Assembly: GCA_027445725.1 (NCBI GenBank)
Contig: DAIAVG010000078.1
Coordinates: forward strand, 1-6,573
Origin: Acidithiobacillus sp.
GTDB lineage: Bacteria > Pseudomonadota > Gammaproteobacteria > Acidithiobacillales > Acidithiobacillaceae
Direction: 5' to 3'
DNA: 6,573 nt
The notes under the pieces are model-generated. The model made no database searches, was not told the DNA's origin, and saw nothing but the letters and a program-made list of their open reading frames with translations. Positions 1 through 5,803 of this stretch are shown here, piece after piece. Each line of letters opens with the position of its first letter. Position 1 is the stretch's first letter. The position numbers and the translations under genes were made by a program.

Positions 1-500
1 CCTCTCCCGTATCGACGCCCAGGCGGATGGCGATACGGAATGGCTGATTGCCGTCATCCGCGCCATCCGCTCGGTGCGTGGCGAGATGGATATTGCACCC
101 AGCAAGGCACTGCCGCTGCTGCTGCAGGGGGGCGATGCCAGCGACCGCCAGAGCGCAGAACGATATGCTCCGTGGCTCTTCGCTCTCAGTCGCCTCGCCA
201 GCCTGGAATGGCTGGGCGCCGAAGAAGAAGCGCCGCCCGCCGCCTTGCAACTGGTCGGCGACCTGCGTGTCCTCGTCCCCCTCGCGGGAGTCATTGACGT
301 GGCGGCCGAGCAGGCCCGCCTGACGAAAGAACAGCAACGCCTGGAACAAGAGCGCTAAAACCACCGCCAAGCTGGCTCAGGAAAGCTTCCGCAGCCGCGC
401 GCCCGCCGAGGTCGTCGCCAAGGAGGAAGAGCGTCTGCGCGAAATGGACGCCGCCCTGCTGCAACTCGGCGAACAGGCACAGCGACTGGAGCATTTGTGA
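1..500 (+). CDS. valS: Valyl-tRNA synthetase, 3' end only, interrupted by a frameshift
   Basis: This is the C-terminal part of valine--tRNA ligase, which charges tRNA-Val in the cytoplasm; the 5' part lies outside the window. Reading from base 2, 118 codons give the end of the anticodon-binding helical domain (IRAIRSVRGEMDIAPSKALP, a family-typical stretch) and the start of the C-terminal coiled-coil arm (RLTKEQQRLEQE). That frame hits TAA at 356-358. The rest of the arm continues in the +1 frame from 357 for 47 codons (KTTAKLAQESF, then the family-typical APAEVV, ending RLEHL) to TGA at 498-500. Adding two bases near 353 would restore the usual E-L-A-K transition, so I read this as a 2-bp deletion or a sequencing error. 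The truncated protein would lack only the distal coiled coil that contacts the tRNA elbow. The next gene, nhaA, starts 18 nt downstream. The family assignment is secure; the cause of the break is inference. Confidence 0.
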
Positions 501-518
501 CCGGGCGCCGGGACCTGC

Positions 519-1868
519 ATGGCTGACCGCCCGGTTTATCTGCTTGAGCCTTTATTCGGGCGCATTCTGTCGCCCTTCGAGCAGTTTCTGCGGCGGGCGA
601 CGGCAGGCGGCATCGTCCTCATCGCGGCCACGATCCTGACCCTGATTCTCAGCAACTCCGTCTGGCATGTGCCCTACCACGCCTTTTGGGAAAAGCACTT
701 AGGGCTGCATTGGGGTGGCTGGGGCCTGGATCAAAGCCTCCATCACTGGATCAATGATGGCCTGATGGCAGTTTTCTTTTTTGTCGTCGGGCTGGAGCTG
801 AAGCGGGAATTTCTGGTGGGGGAACTCTCCTCCCTGCGCGATGCGGCCCTACCCATCATTGCGGCCCTGGGGGGCATGATTGTCCCGGCACTGATTTATC
901 ACCAGTTCAACCTGGGTGGCCCCGCTACGCAAGGCTGGGGTATTCCTATGGCGACGGATATTGCTTTCGCCATCGGTATTCTCGTACTGCTGGCCTGGCG
1001 CATTCCCCGTAACCTGATTATTTTCCTCACCGCCTTGGCCATTGCCGACGATCTCGGCGCGGTGCTCATCATTGCCATTTATTACACACCGGCACTCAAC
1101 GTGACTGCCTTGATCGTCGCCGGAATTTTATTGCTCACGCTGATTCTCTTCAATCAGGGCGGCATCCGTAACCCCCTGCCCTATCTGCTGGTAGGACTGC
1201 CCTTTTGGTATTTCGTCATGCTGTCGGGGGTGCATGCCACGGTCGCCGGGATACTGCTGGCTTTCACCATACCGGCACGCGGCCGCATCCGGCCCGACGA
1301 ACTGGCCGACGCTCTGAGTGCCCGCGGGCAAAATCTGCGGGATATCATCATCCACAGCAGGCATCTTGACCCTCTGGTGAATGGCCAGCTCGCCAGCATC
1401 ATCCAGAGCTTGCAACACAGCAGCGCCGCCGCCCTTGCGCCGCAACAGCGCCTCGAACATACGGTTCAACCCTGGGTCACCTTCGGCGTTATCCCCATTT
1501 TCGCCCTGGCCAACGCGGGCATCAACTTCACGCAGGTGTCCACCGGAATGCTATTGAGTACGGTCACCCTCGGCACCTGTCTGGGTCTGGTGCTGGGCAA
1601 ATTTATCGGAATCAGTCTCAGTAGCTGGCTTGCGGTACGCCTCAAAATCGCGCGCCTGCCCCACGGCGTACAATGGCGGCACCTGCTCGGCGCCGCCTGG
1701 CTGGGCGGAGTCGGCTTCACCATGTCGTTATTTATCAGCCAACTGGCCTTCACTGACCGTAATCTGCAAGAAGAAGCCAAGCTGGGCATTCTCCTCGCTT
1801 CCCTGATCGCCGCCATTATCGGTCTGACCTGGCTCTTCTGGGTCGGCCGCAACGAGGTTCCCGCATGA
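519..1868 (+). CDS. nhaA: Na+/H+ antiporter NhaA
   Basis: Inner-membrane secondary antiporter that expels Na+ (or Li+) in exchange for protons; it serves pH and sodium homeostasis. The 449-residue protein has about a dozen hydrophobic segments. Key family residues are visible: the GLMAVFFFVVGLELKREF segment (81-98), Asp147 in ATDIAFAIG (E. coli Asp133), Asp177-Asp178 in AIADDLGAV (E. coli Asp163-Asp164, the ion-binding pair), His239 in SGVHATVAG (E. coli His225) and Lys361 in LGKFIGIS (E. coli Lys300). It is about 60 residues longer than the E. coli protein. Much of the extra length is a polar loop around residues 255-315, between the GVHATVAG helix and the FGVIPIFALANAG helix. The start is the first ATG, behind a weak GGGA (510-513). 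It sits between valS and nadC in a tight same-strand run and its TGA overlaps the nadC ATG, suggesting co-transcription and translational coupling. No promoter of its own is evident. Confidence 0.
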   Translation: MADRPVYLLEPLFGRILSPFEQFLRRATAGGIVLIAATILTLILSNSVWHVPYHAFWEKHLGLHWGGWGLDQSLHHWINDGLMAVFFFVVGLELKREFLVGELSSLRDAALPIIAALGGMIVPALIYHQFNLGGPATQGWGIPMATDIAFAIGILVLLAWRIPRNLIIFLTALAIADDLGAVLIIAIYYTPALNVTALIVAGILLLTLILFNQGGIRNPLPYLLVGLPFWYFVMLSGVHATVAGILLAFTIPARGRIRPDELADALSARGQNLRDIIIHSRHLDPLVNGQLASIIQSLQHSSAAALAPQQRLEHTVQPWVTFGVIPIFALANAGINFTQVSTGMLLSTVTLGTCLGLVLGKFIGISLSSWLAVRLKIARLPHGVQWRHLLGAAWLGGVGFTMSLFISQLAFTDRNLQEEAKLGILLASLIAAIIGLTWLFWVGRNEVPA

Positions 1869-2692
1869 TTCCTGCTGACTTATCGCACACCGTACAACAC
1901 GCCCTCTCCGAAGATATTGGCAGCGGCGACCTGACGGCGGCACTCATCCCTGCCGCCAACCGTCTCAGTGCCCGTATCATCAGTCGCGAAAAGGGTATTC
2001 TCTGCGGGCAGGCGTATGCCGAGGCCACCTTTGCCGCCCTCTCGCCAGCGATCCAGATCAACTGGCAAGTCGCCGAGGGTGAAAGTGTTGCCCCCGATCA
2101 AGTTCTCTGCACCCTGGAAGGTCCCGCGCGCGCTGTACTTTCCGGAGAGCGCACGGCGCTGAATTTTCTGCAAACCCTCTCCGGCACCGCGACCCAGGTC
2201 CGCGCCTGTGCCGATGCCCTGAGCGGCCATAAAACGCGGCTCCTGGACACCCGCAAGACCATCCCCGGCCTGCGCCAGGCCCAGAAATATGCGGTCCGCG
2301 TCGGCGGCGGTCATAATCACCGGCTGGGTCTTTACGACGGCATCCTCATCAAGGAAAACCATATCGCCGCCTGCGGGGGTATCACCGCAGCGCTGACGGC
2401 GGCATGGCAAATCGCCCCGGCGCTGACCCGCATAGAAATTGAAGTAGAAAATCTGGGCCAGTTGGAAGAAGCGCTGAATGCGGGTGCCGACATGATCCTC
2501 CTCGACAATTTCTCCCTGGAGGATTTGCGCCATGCCGTGCAGCGGGTCGCCGGGCGTCTGCCCCTGGAGGCTTCAGGAAGTATGGGTCTGCACAATATCG
2601 CCGAGGTGGCGGCCACCGGCGTGGATTTCATTTCCGTCGGTAGCCTCACCCGCCATCTGCGCAGCCTGGATCTGTCGCTGCGCTACCTCTGA
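1865..2692 (+). CDS. nadC: Nicotinate-nucleotide pyrophosphorylase (quinolinate phosphoribosyltransferase)
   Basis: Cytoplasmic enzyme of de novo NAD synthesis: quinolinate plus PRPP gives nicotinate mononucleotide, CO2 and pyrophosphate. The 275-residue length is normal for bacterial NadC. The N-terminal open-faced sandwich domain (about 1-115) includes SEDIGSGDLT and ERTALNFLQ. The barrel domain carries the active-site motifs: Arg96, TRKTIPGLR (129-137, with Lys131), the GGGHNHRLGL segment with His152-Arg153, Lys163 in LIKENHI, Glu193 in IEIEVEN, Asp214 in ILLDNF, and EASGSM (235-240). These correspond to the quinolinate- and PRPP-binding residues known from the Mycobacterium and Salmonella enzymes. 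The ATG overlaps the nhaA stop (ATGA), with CGAGG 7 nt upstream as ribosome-binding site, so it is probably translated by coupling with nhaA. Nothing is missing. Its last codons form one arm of a long inverted repeat described separately. Confidence 0.
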   Translation: MIPADLSHTVQHALSEDIGSGDLTAALIPAANRLSARIISREKGILCGQAYAEATFAALSPAIQINWQVAEGESVAPDQVLCTLEGPARAVLSGERTALNFLQTLSGTATQVRACADALSGHKTRLLDTRKTIPGLRQAQKYAVRVGGGHNHRLGLYDGILIKENHIAACGGITAALTAAWQIAPALTRIEIEVENLGQLEEALNAGADMILLDNFSLEDLRHAVQRVAGRLPLEASGSMGLHNIAEVAATGVDFISVGSLTRHLRSLDLSLRYL

Positions 2693-2734
2693 GCGTTCTG
2701 CTCAGGCACGCGCCGCCGCATCCAGGCTGCGCAG
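2657..2734. repeat. 15-bp perfect inverted repeat spanning the nadC stop, with a nested hairpin
   Basis: CTGCGCAGCCTGGAT at 2657-2671, inside nadC, is exactly complementary to ATCCAGGCTGCGCAG at 2720-2734, beyond the stop. Inside the 48-nt loop a second hairpin, CTGAGC / GCTCAG (2689-2694 and 2700-2705), covers the nadC stop codon. No T tract follows, so it does not look like a classical intrinsic terminator. It might protect the 3' end of the upstream mRNA or reflect a local inverted duplication. Confidence 0.
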
Positions 2735-2783
2735 GGTCTCATCCGCACCTGCCGCAACCGTCAGGGATGCCCATACAAATCCC

Positions 2784-2812
2784 TTGACAAGATACCGATT
2801 GGTCGGTATCTT
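2784..2812 (+). promoter_or_regulatory. Sigma70-type promoter of the tetR-OYE operon
   Basis: A perfect -35 box TTGACA (2784-2789), a 17-bp spacer and a -10 box TATCTT (2807-2812, 4 of 6 matches). Transcription would start near 2818-2820, right at the repressor ATG at 2821. The spacer and both boxes are overlaid by the operator palindrome, so a bound repressor would block RNA polymerase. Confidence 0.
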
Positions 2813-2814
2813 GT
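2787..2814. promoter_or_regulatory. TetR-type operator palindrome
   Basis: Two perfect 12-bp arms, ACAAGATACCGA (2787-2798) and TCGGTATCTTGT (2803-2814), flank a TTGG centre. It overlaps the last 3 bases of the -35 box, the whole spacer and the whole -10 box. The ACCGA...TCGGT core resembles operators of TetR-family regulators next to reductase genes. By position it should be the binding site of the repressor encoded immediately downstream, giving autorepression and control of the flavoenzyme gene. Confidence 0.
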
Positions 2815-2820
2815 AACTCC

Positions 2821-3438
2821 ATGATGACACAAGCCATACGAAAAACCCGTAACCCGGAGCAGACCCGCAATGATCTGCTGAGTGCCGCCTACACCGAGAT
2901 TCTGGAATCCGGCTTTCAGGCAGCCAGCCTGGAACGCATCCTTGCCAATACCTCGGTAAGCAAGGGTGCCCTTTACCATCACTTCGGCACCAAGCGCGAA
3001 CTGGGTCTTGCAGTGGTTGAAGAAGTTATCGCACCGCAACTTGCGGTGCGGTGGTTCGCCCCTTTTGCCGAGCACGATGACCCTTTGGTCAGCCTCCAGC
3101 GTATTCTCGAAGAAAAGATCAATACCGCCGACGAATCCGTCATCCGCTACGGCTGCCCCCTCAATAATCTCATTCAGGAAATGAGTCCTCTCGATGAGGC
3201 GTTCCGCCACGGCCTGCAACAGATTCTGGACCGCTGGGTCGAGGTCATGGCAACCGCCCTGACCGAGGGGCAACTTGCCCGCAAGGTCCGCGCCGACCTC
3301 GAACCCAAAGAGGCAGCGCTGTTCATCGTTGCCGCGATTGAAGGCTGCGTCGGCCTGGGCAAAAATGCCCAATCCGTCGAAGCCTATCAGCGTTGCCTGC
3401 GACAACTGCAACTTTACGTCCAATCACTGGCCGCCTGA
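2821..3438 (+). CDS. TetR-family repressor, NemR/AcuR-like
   Basis: Transcriptional repressor of 205 residues, normal for TetR proteins. The N-terminal DNA-binding domain spans about 12-65, with the helix-turn-helix around 35-61 (ASLERILANTSVSKG, then ALYHHFGTKREL, the family signature). The C-terminal ligand and dimer domain carries RYGCPLNNLIQEMS at 109-122. Its Cys112 sits in the same kind of GC-x-L-x-N-L motif as the reactive Cys106 of E. coli NemR, so sensing of electrophiles or oxidants is plausible. Cys176 and Cys192 are the other cysteines. The start is ATG 2821, or ATG 2824 right behind it. There is no Shine-Dalgarno sequence, and the predicted transcription start lies only a few bases upstream, so translation is probably leaderless. 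The gene lies directly behind its operator and 13 nt ahead of an old yellow enzyme gene, the order seen in nemRA. The inducer is not determined by the sequence. Confidence 0.
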   Translation: MMTQAIRKTRNPEQTRNDLLSAAYTEILESGFQAASLERILANTSVSKGALYHHFGTKRELGLAVVEEVIAPQLAVRWFAPFAEHDDPLVSLQRILEEKINTADESVIRYGCPLNNLIQEMSPLDEAFRHGLQQILDRWVEVMATALTEGQLARKVRADLEPKEAALFIVAAIEGCVGLGKNAQSVEAYQRCLRQLQLYVQSLAA

Positions 3439-3451
3439 AGGGAGCATCCGC

Positions 3452-4528
3452 ATGACGCACAAACTGTTCTCTCCCTGGACCTTGCGCAGCGTCACCCTGC
3501 GCAACCGCATCTGCGTGGCGCCCATGTGCCAGTATTCCACACCCGATGGCGTCGCTGGGGACTGGCACATGGTGCACCTCGGCAGCCGTGCCGTGGGTGG
3601 CGCCGGGCTGGTCATGGTTGAAGCGGCGTCCATCAGCCCGGAAGGTCGCATTTCCCCCCGCGACCTCGGCATCTGGACGGATGCACAGGCGCAGGCGCTG
3701 GCCCCCATCGTCGCCTTCATGAAGGCGCAGGGAGCGGTCACCGCCATCCAGATCGCCCATGCGGGACGAAAGGCGTCCACCCAGCCGCCCTTCCTCGGTG
3801 GCAACCCCATTGCGCCCGATGCGGAGGGCGGCTGGGAACCTCTGGGACCCAGCGCCCTACCCTTCAGCCATAGCCACACTCCACCCCACGCCATGGACGC
3901 TCAGGACCTGGAGCAAGTGCGCAAGGACTTTGTGGCCGCGGCGCAGCGCGCGCTGACGGCGGGATTCGAGGTCCTGGAACTGCACATGGCCCATGGCTAT
4001 CTGCTGCACAGCTTTCTTTCTCCCGTCAGCAACCAGCGAACCGACCACTACGGCGGCAGCCTGGAAAACCGTATGCGCCTGTCGCTGGAAATCACCGCTG
4101 CCGTGCGCGCGGTCTGGCCCGAAGATCTGCCCCTTTGGGTGAGAATTTCCGCCACCGACTGGGTACGCGGTGGCTGGGACCTGGAGCAGTCTGTCATACT
4201 CTCAAAAGCATTAAAGGACCGTGGTGTGGACGTCATCGACTGCAGCAGCGGTGGCATGACACCGGATGCGGTCATTCCCGCCGGTCCCGGCTTCCAGACG
4301 CCCTTCGCCAGCGCCATCCGGCAGAAGGTCGGCATACCCACCGTCGCCGTCGGCCTCATCACCGAGGCCATACAGGCGGAACACATCCTCGTTACCGAGC
4401 AGGCTGATGCGGTGGCTTTGGCGCGTGAACTGCTGCGTAATCCCTACTGGCCCCTGCACGCAGCGCAGGAACTGGGCGTAGACCTCACCTGGCCCGTACA
4501 GTACGATCGCGCCAAACCACGCCCCTAA
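3452..4528 (+). CDS. Old yellow enzyme family NAD(P)H:flavin oxidoreductase, YqjM/XenA-like
   Basis: FMN-dependent ene-reductase of 358 residues. Enzymes of this class use NAD(P)H to reduce activated C=C bonds of enals, enones and quinones, and often nitro compounds. It begins with LFSPWTLRSVTLRNRI and APMCQYS, where Cys26 and Tyr28 are the FMN-tuning residues of the YqjM/XenA (thermophilic-like) subclass. Further motifs are Gln100 in AIQIAHAGRKAS, the substrate-binding pair His178/His181 in ELHMAHGYL, SNQRTDHYGGSLENR (193-207), Arg231, and the FMN-phosphate region VALARELLRNPYWP (321-334). The C-terminal PVQYDR resembles the YqjM end whose arginine reaches into the neighbouring subunit; here that is Arg353. 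The start at 3452 is chosen because AAGGGAG (3438-3444) sits 7 nt upstream and the family begins here. The open frame extends further upstream only inside tetR. It is co-transcribed with tetR and ends before two terminator hairpins. The exact substrate cannot be told. Confidence 0.
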   Translation: MTHKLFSPWTLRSVTLRNRICVAPMCQYSTPDGVAGDWHMVHLGSRAVGGAGLVMVEAASISPEGRISPRDLGIWTDAQAQALAPIVAFMKAQGAVTAIQIAHAGRKASTQPPFLGGNPIAPDAEGGWEPLGPSALPFSHSHTPPHAMDAQDLEQVRKDFVAAAQRALTAGFEVLELHMAHGYLLHSFLSPVSNQRTDHYGGSLENRMRLSLEITAAVRAVWPEDLPLWVRISATDWVRGGWDLEQSVILSKALKDRGVDVIDCSSGGMTPDAVIPAGPGFQTPFASAIRQKVGIPTVAVGLITEAIQAEHILVTEQADAVALARELLRNPYWPLHAAQELGVDLTWPVQYDRAKPRP

Positions 4529-4542
4529 AACCCTGATATCGC

Positions 4543-4561
4543 GGGGTGAAGCCCCTCTTTT
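4543..4561 (+). terminator. Weak terminator-like hairpin after the OYE gene
   Basis: GGGG (4543-4546) and CCCC (4552-4555) with a 5-nt loop, followed by TCTTTT. The stem is only 4 bp, so this is probably a helper to the stronger hairpin just downstream. Confidence 0.
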
Positions 4562-4568
4562 GGCACGC

Positions 4569-4606
4569 ACCGGGGCAGGAGCACGCCTGTCCCGGTTTCT
4601 TCATTT
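4569..4606 (+). terminator. Rho-independent terminator of the tetR-OYE operon
   Basis: ACCGGGGCAGG (4569-4579) pairs with CCTGTCCCGGT (4586-4596) over 11 bp with a single G-T wobble and a 6-nt loop, and a T-rich run TTTCTTCATTTT follows. It lies 40 nt after the OYE stop, between two convergent genes. On the - strand the stem has no following T run, so it serves mainly the + strand operon. Confidence 0.
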
Positions 4607-4618
4607 TGCCTACCACCA

Positions 4619-5245
4619 TCAGATGGAATTCGACACCGACTCCGCCAGCAATTTCTGCAACTGCGCCAGTGTCGCCCGCCGCAAGGGCTTACCATCCACG
4701 GGTGATGCGGGACTGCGCCGATCCTCGTCCAGGTCAAAGAGCACCAGACGCAAATCCGCGCCGGCATAATTCAACTTTAAGGAAGGATAGTCGCGGGCCG
4801 GCGCATCCCCATAATGGAGTCGCTGCCAGACTTCTTCATAAGCAACCCTCTGATCCATCAGAAAAAAGATCACACTCTCCGGCGTATCGGCAAAAAGATG
4901 GAGCGTGATGGCCGCGTGGCGCGTCGCGGTCCCACTCAATACCGGTCCGGTCAAGCGCGGCTGAAACTCCGCGAGCCAGTGCATAGCTTGCACTGCCTGC
5001 TCGCGGAGCTGACGCAACTCCGCACTATGCGCCTCACCATGAAAAAGCTGCAGGCGTGACTGGAGTTCTTCCTCGATCTCCGCATTACTCGGCCAGCCCT
5101 GCTGGGCGTCGCCGCCAGCGCCCAGGCGGCGCGCCGCCTTTTCCTTAGCCACCCGAAAGTCGGCCACGCCCTCATCGGCCATGATCCGCGCCGACTCCAC
5201 CGCCAACAAGCGCCGTAAACGGGATTGTTGCTGTAACTTGGCCAT
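4619..5245 (-). CDS. Conserved protein of unknown function (208 aa)
   Basis: I recognise the general type as a conserved proteobacterial hypothetical protein, but I know of no established function. The predicted protein is soluble, with no signal peptide or membrane segment. The N-terminal half (1-95) is helical and charged: ESARIMADEGVADFRVAKEKA (17-37) and an EIEEELQSRLQLFHGE stretch (56-71). The C-terminal half looks alpha/beta, with FQPRLTGPVLSGTATRHAA (94-112), then ITLHLFADTPESVIFFLMDQ (113-132), LRLVLFDLDEDRR (165-177) and VDGKPLRRATLAQLQKLL (183-200). The alternation of strands and helices after PRLTGPVLSGTA faintly recalls nucleotidyltransferase-like folds, but a clear G-S-x-D-x-D active site is absent. 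The ATG at 5245 is the first in frame, behind a weak GGGG. The gene converges on the OYE gene and diverges from tRNA-Leu. Coding is supported by length and protein-like composition; function is open. Confidence 0.
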   Translation of the reverse strand: MAKLQQQSRLRRLLAVESARIMADEGVADFRVAKEKAARRLGAGGDAQQGWPSNAEIEEELQSRLQLFHGEAHSAELRQLREQAVQAMHWLAEFQPRLTGPVLSGTATRHAAITLHLFADTPESVIFFLMDQRVAYEEVWQRLHYGDAPARDYPSLKLNYAGADLRLVLFDLDEDRRSPASPVDGKPLRRATLAQLQKLLAESVSNSI

Positions 5246-5261
5246 CTTTGCACCCCGGTCA

Positions 5262-5290
5262 TTGTCCGCAAACGGTATTCCGCATAAGAT
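5262..5290 (+). promoter_or_regulatory. Promoter of tRNA-Leu
   Basis: TTGTCC (5262-5267, 4 of 6 matches), a 17-bp spacer and TAAGAT (5285-5290, 4 of 6). The GC-rich stretch AGCGCG follows directly, like the discriminator of growth-rate-controlled stable RNA promoters. The predicted start is within a few bases of the tRNA 5' end. Confidence 0.
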
Positions 5291-5299
5291 AGCGCGATT

Positions 5300-5384
5300 G
5301 CGAGAGTGGCGGAATTGGTAGACGCACTGGATTTAGGTTCCAGCGGTTACGGCCGTGGGGGTTCGAGTCCCCCCTTTCGCACCA
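5300..5384 (+). tRNA. tRNA-Leu (anticodon UAG)
   Basis: A complete class II tRNA of 85 nt including the encoded CCA (5382-5384). The acceptor stem is GCGAGAG (5300-5306) with CTTTCGC (5374-5380), 7 pairs with one G-T. The D arm carries GGTAGAC. The anticodon stem CTGGA / TCCAG encloses the loop TTTAGGT, with anticodon TAG at 5334-5336, reading CUN codons. A variable arm follows, and the T arm GGGGG-TTCGAGT-CCCCC ends the molecule. The overall pattern matches bacterial tRNA-Leu(UAG) closely. The 3' end is a typical integration site for mobile elements, and the DNA behind it is accessory in character. Confidence 0.
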
Positions 5385-5425
5385 ATAAGTTAGAGTGAAA
5401 TCATGAATCCATATTGAATTTCGCT

Positions 5426-5435
5426 GCATATATGC
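5426..5435. repeat. Perfect 10-bp palindrome in the AT-rich spacer after the tRNA
   Basis: GCATATATGC lies within the 131-nt non-coding stretch 5385-5515. That stretch is clearly richer in A and T than the core genes. No terminator with a T tract is evident directly behind the tRNA. Confidence 0.
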
Positions 5436-5467
5436 CGCACTGAGCTTTATCGCCAGCGCTATCATGC

Positions 5468-5489
5468 ATGTTGTCATTATTGACATCAT
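5468..5489. promoter_or_regulatory. Candidate operator of the toxin-antitoxin operon
   Basis: An imperfect palindrome: ATGTTGTCA (5468-5476) and TGACATCAT (5481-5489) pair at 8 of 9 positions around TTAT, with the inner TGTCA/TGACA perfect. It contains the -35 box of the predicted promoter, so binding by the winged-helix antitoxin or the complex would give autoregulation. This is inference from position. Confidence 0.
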
Positions 5490-5508
5490 CGCCACGGAAT
5501 TACATGAT
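5480..5508 (+). promoter_or_regulatory. Promoter of the toxin-antitoxin operon
   Basis: A perfect TTGACA (5480-5485), a 17-bp spacer and CATGAT (5503-5508, 4 of 6 matches). The predicted start falls at about 5514-5516, at the preferred toxin ATG at 5516. Confidence 0.
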
Positions 5509-5515
5509 AGGCTCC

Positions 5516-5803
5516 ATGAAAGCCACCCTGATCACCAGCTTCAAGGATGTTGCGCCGAATGGCGATCTCATGGAGATGGTGGTGTGGCGCGTACCGAAGC
5601 CTGTGCCGCCATGTGGGCACTGCTTCAAGTACCGGCTGGTCTACGTGGTCAACGGCACAAGGGTCATCGGCTATGACAACGAGCGCGGCAAAGGCGACCA
5701 TCGTCACGTCACCGGCGAGGAAAATGAATATACGTTCACCAGTGTGGACCAGTTGATTGAGGATTTCATCGCGGAGGTGGAACAATGGAAATGCGAACAC
5801 TGA
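5516..5803 (+). CDS. TumE/DUF6516-family toxin of a toxin-antitoxin pair
   Basis: Small protein of 95 residues resembling the TumE family (DUF6516) of putative toxins. Family-like segments are DGxLMEMVVWRVPxPVPP with Trp24 (16-32), FKYRLVYVVNG (37-47) and the basic GYDNERGKGDHRH (52-64), the most conserved part, followed by a C-terminal helix SVDQLIEDFIAEVEQ (76-90). The molecular target of the family is not something I can state. I choose ATG 5516 because relatives begin with MKA; the in-frame ATGs at 5468 and 5504 lie in the presumed operator or the -10 box. The ribosome-binding site is poor (AGG 4 nt upstream), and the mRNA may be leaderless. Unusual is CGHC at 33-36, a thioredoxin-like CxxC just before the conserved FKYRL. 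The stop overlaps the antitoxin gene by 19 nt. The family call rests on motif recall, not a search. Confidence 0.
   Translation: MKATLITSFKDVAPNGDLMEMVVWRVPKPVPPCGHCFKYRLVYVVNGTRVIGYDNERGKGDHRHVTGEENEYTFTSVDQLIEDFIAEVEQWKCEH

Noticed and set aside
1880..2533. 217-aa open frame on the - strand opposite nadC
   Set aside because: It is a shadow frame; nadC on the + strand has all active-site motifs.
2761..3423. 220-aa open frame on the - strand opposite tetR
   Set aside because: It is a shadow of the GC-rich tetR gene; the + strand frame carries an unmistakable TetR signature and this one no family resemblance.
3275..3451. 59-residue N-terminal extension of the old yellow enzyme frame
   Set aside because: It lies inside tetR in another frame; the family starts at 3452, where a good AAGGGAG ribosome-binding site is present.
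5259..5495. 78-aa open frame on the - strand containing GDSNPHGRNRWNLNP
   Set aside because: This is the antisense translation of tRNA-Leu, a well-known false protein; the tRNA explains the sequence completely.
5468..5515. 16-residue N-terminal extension of the toxin
   Set aside because: It would be translated from within the presumed operator and promoter, and the family starts at MKA (5516).
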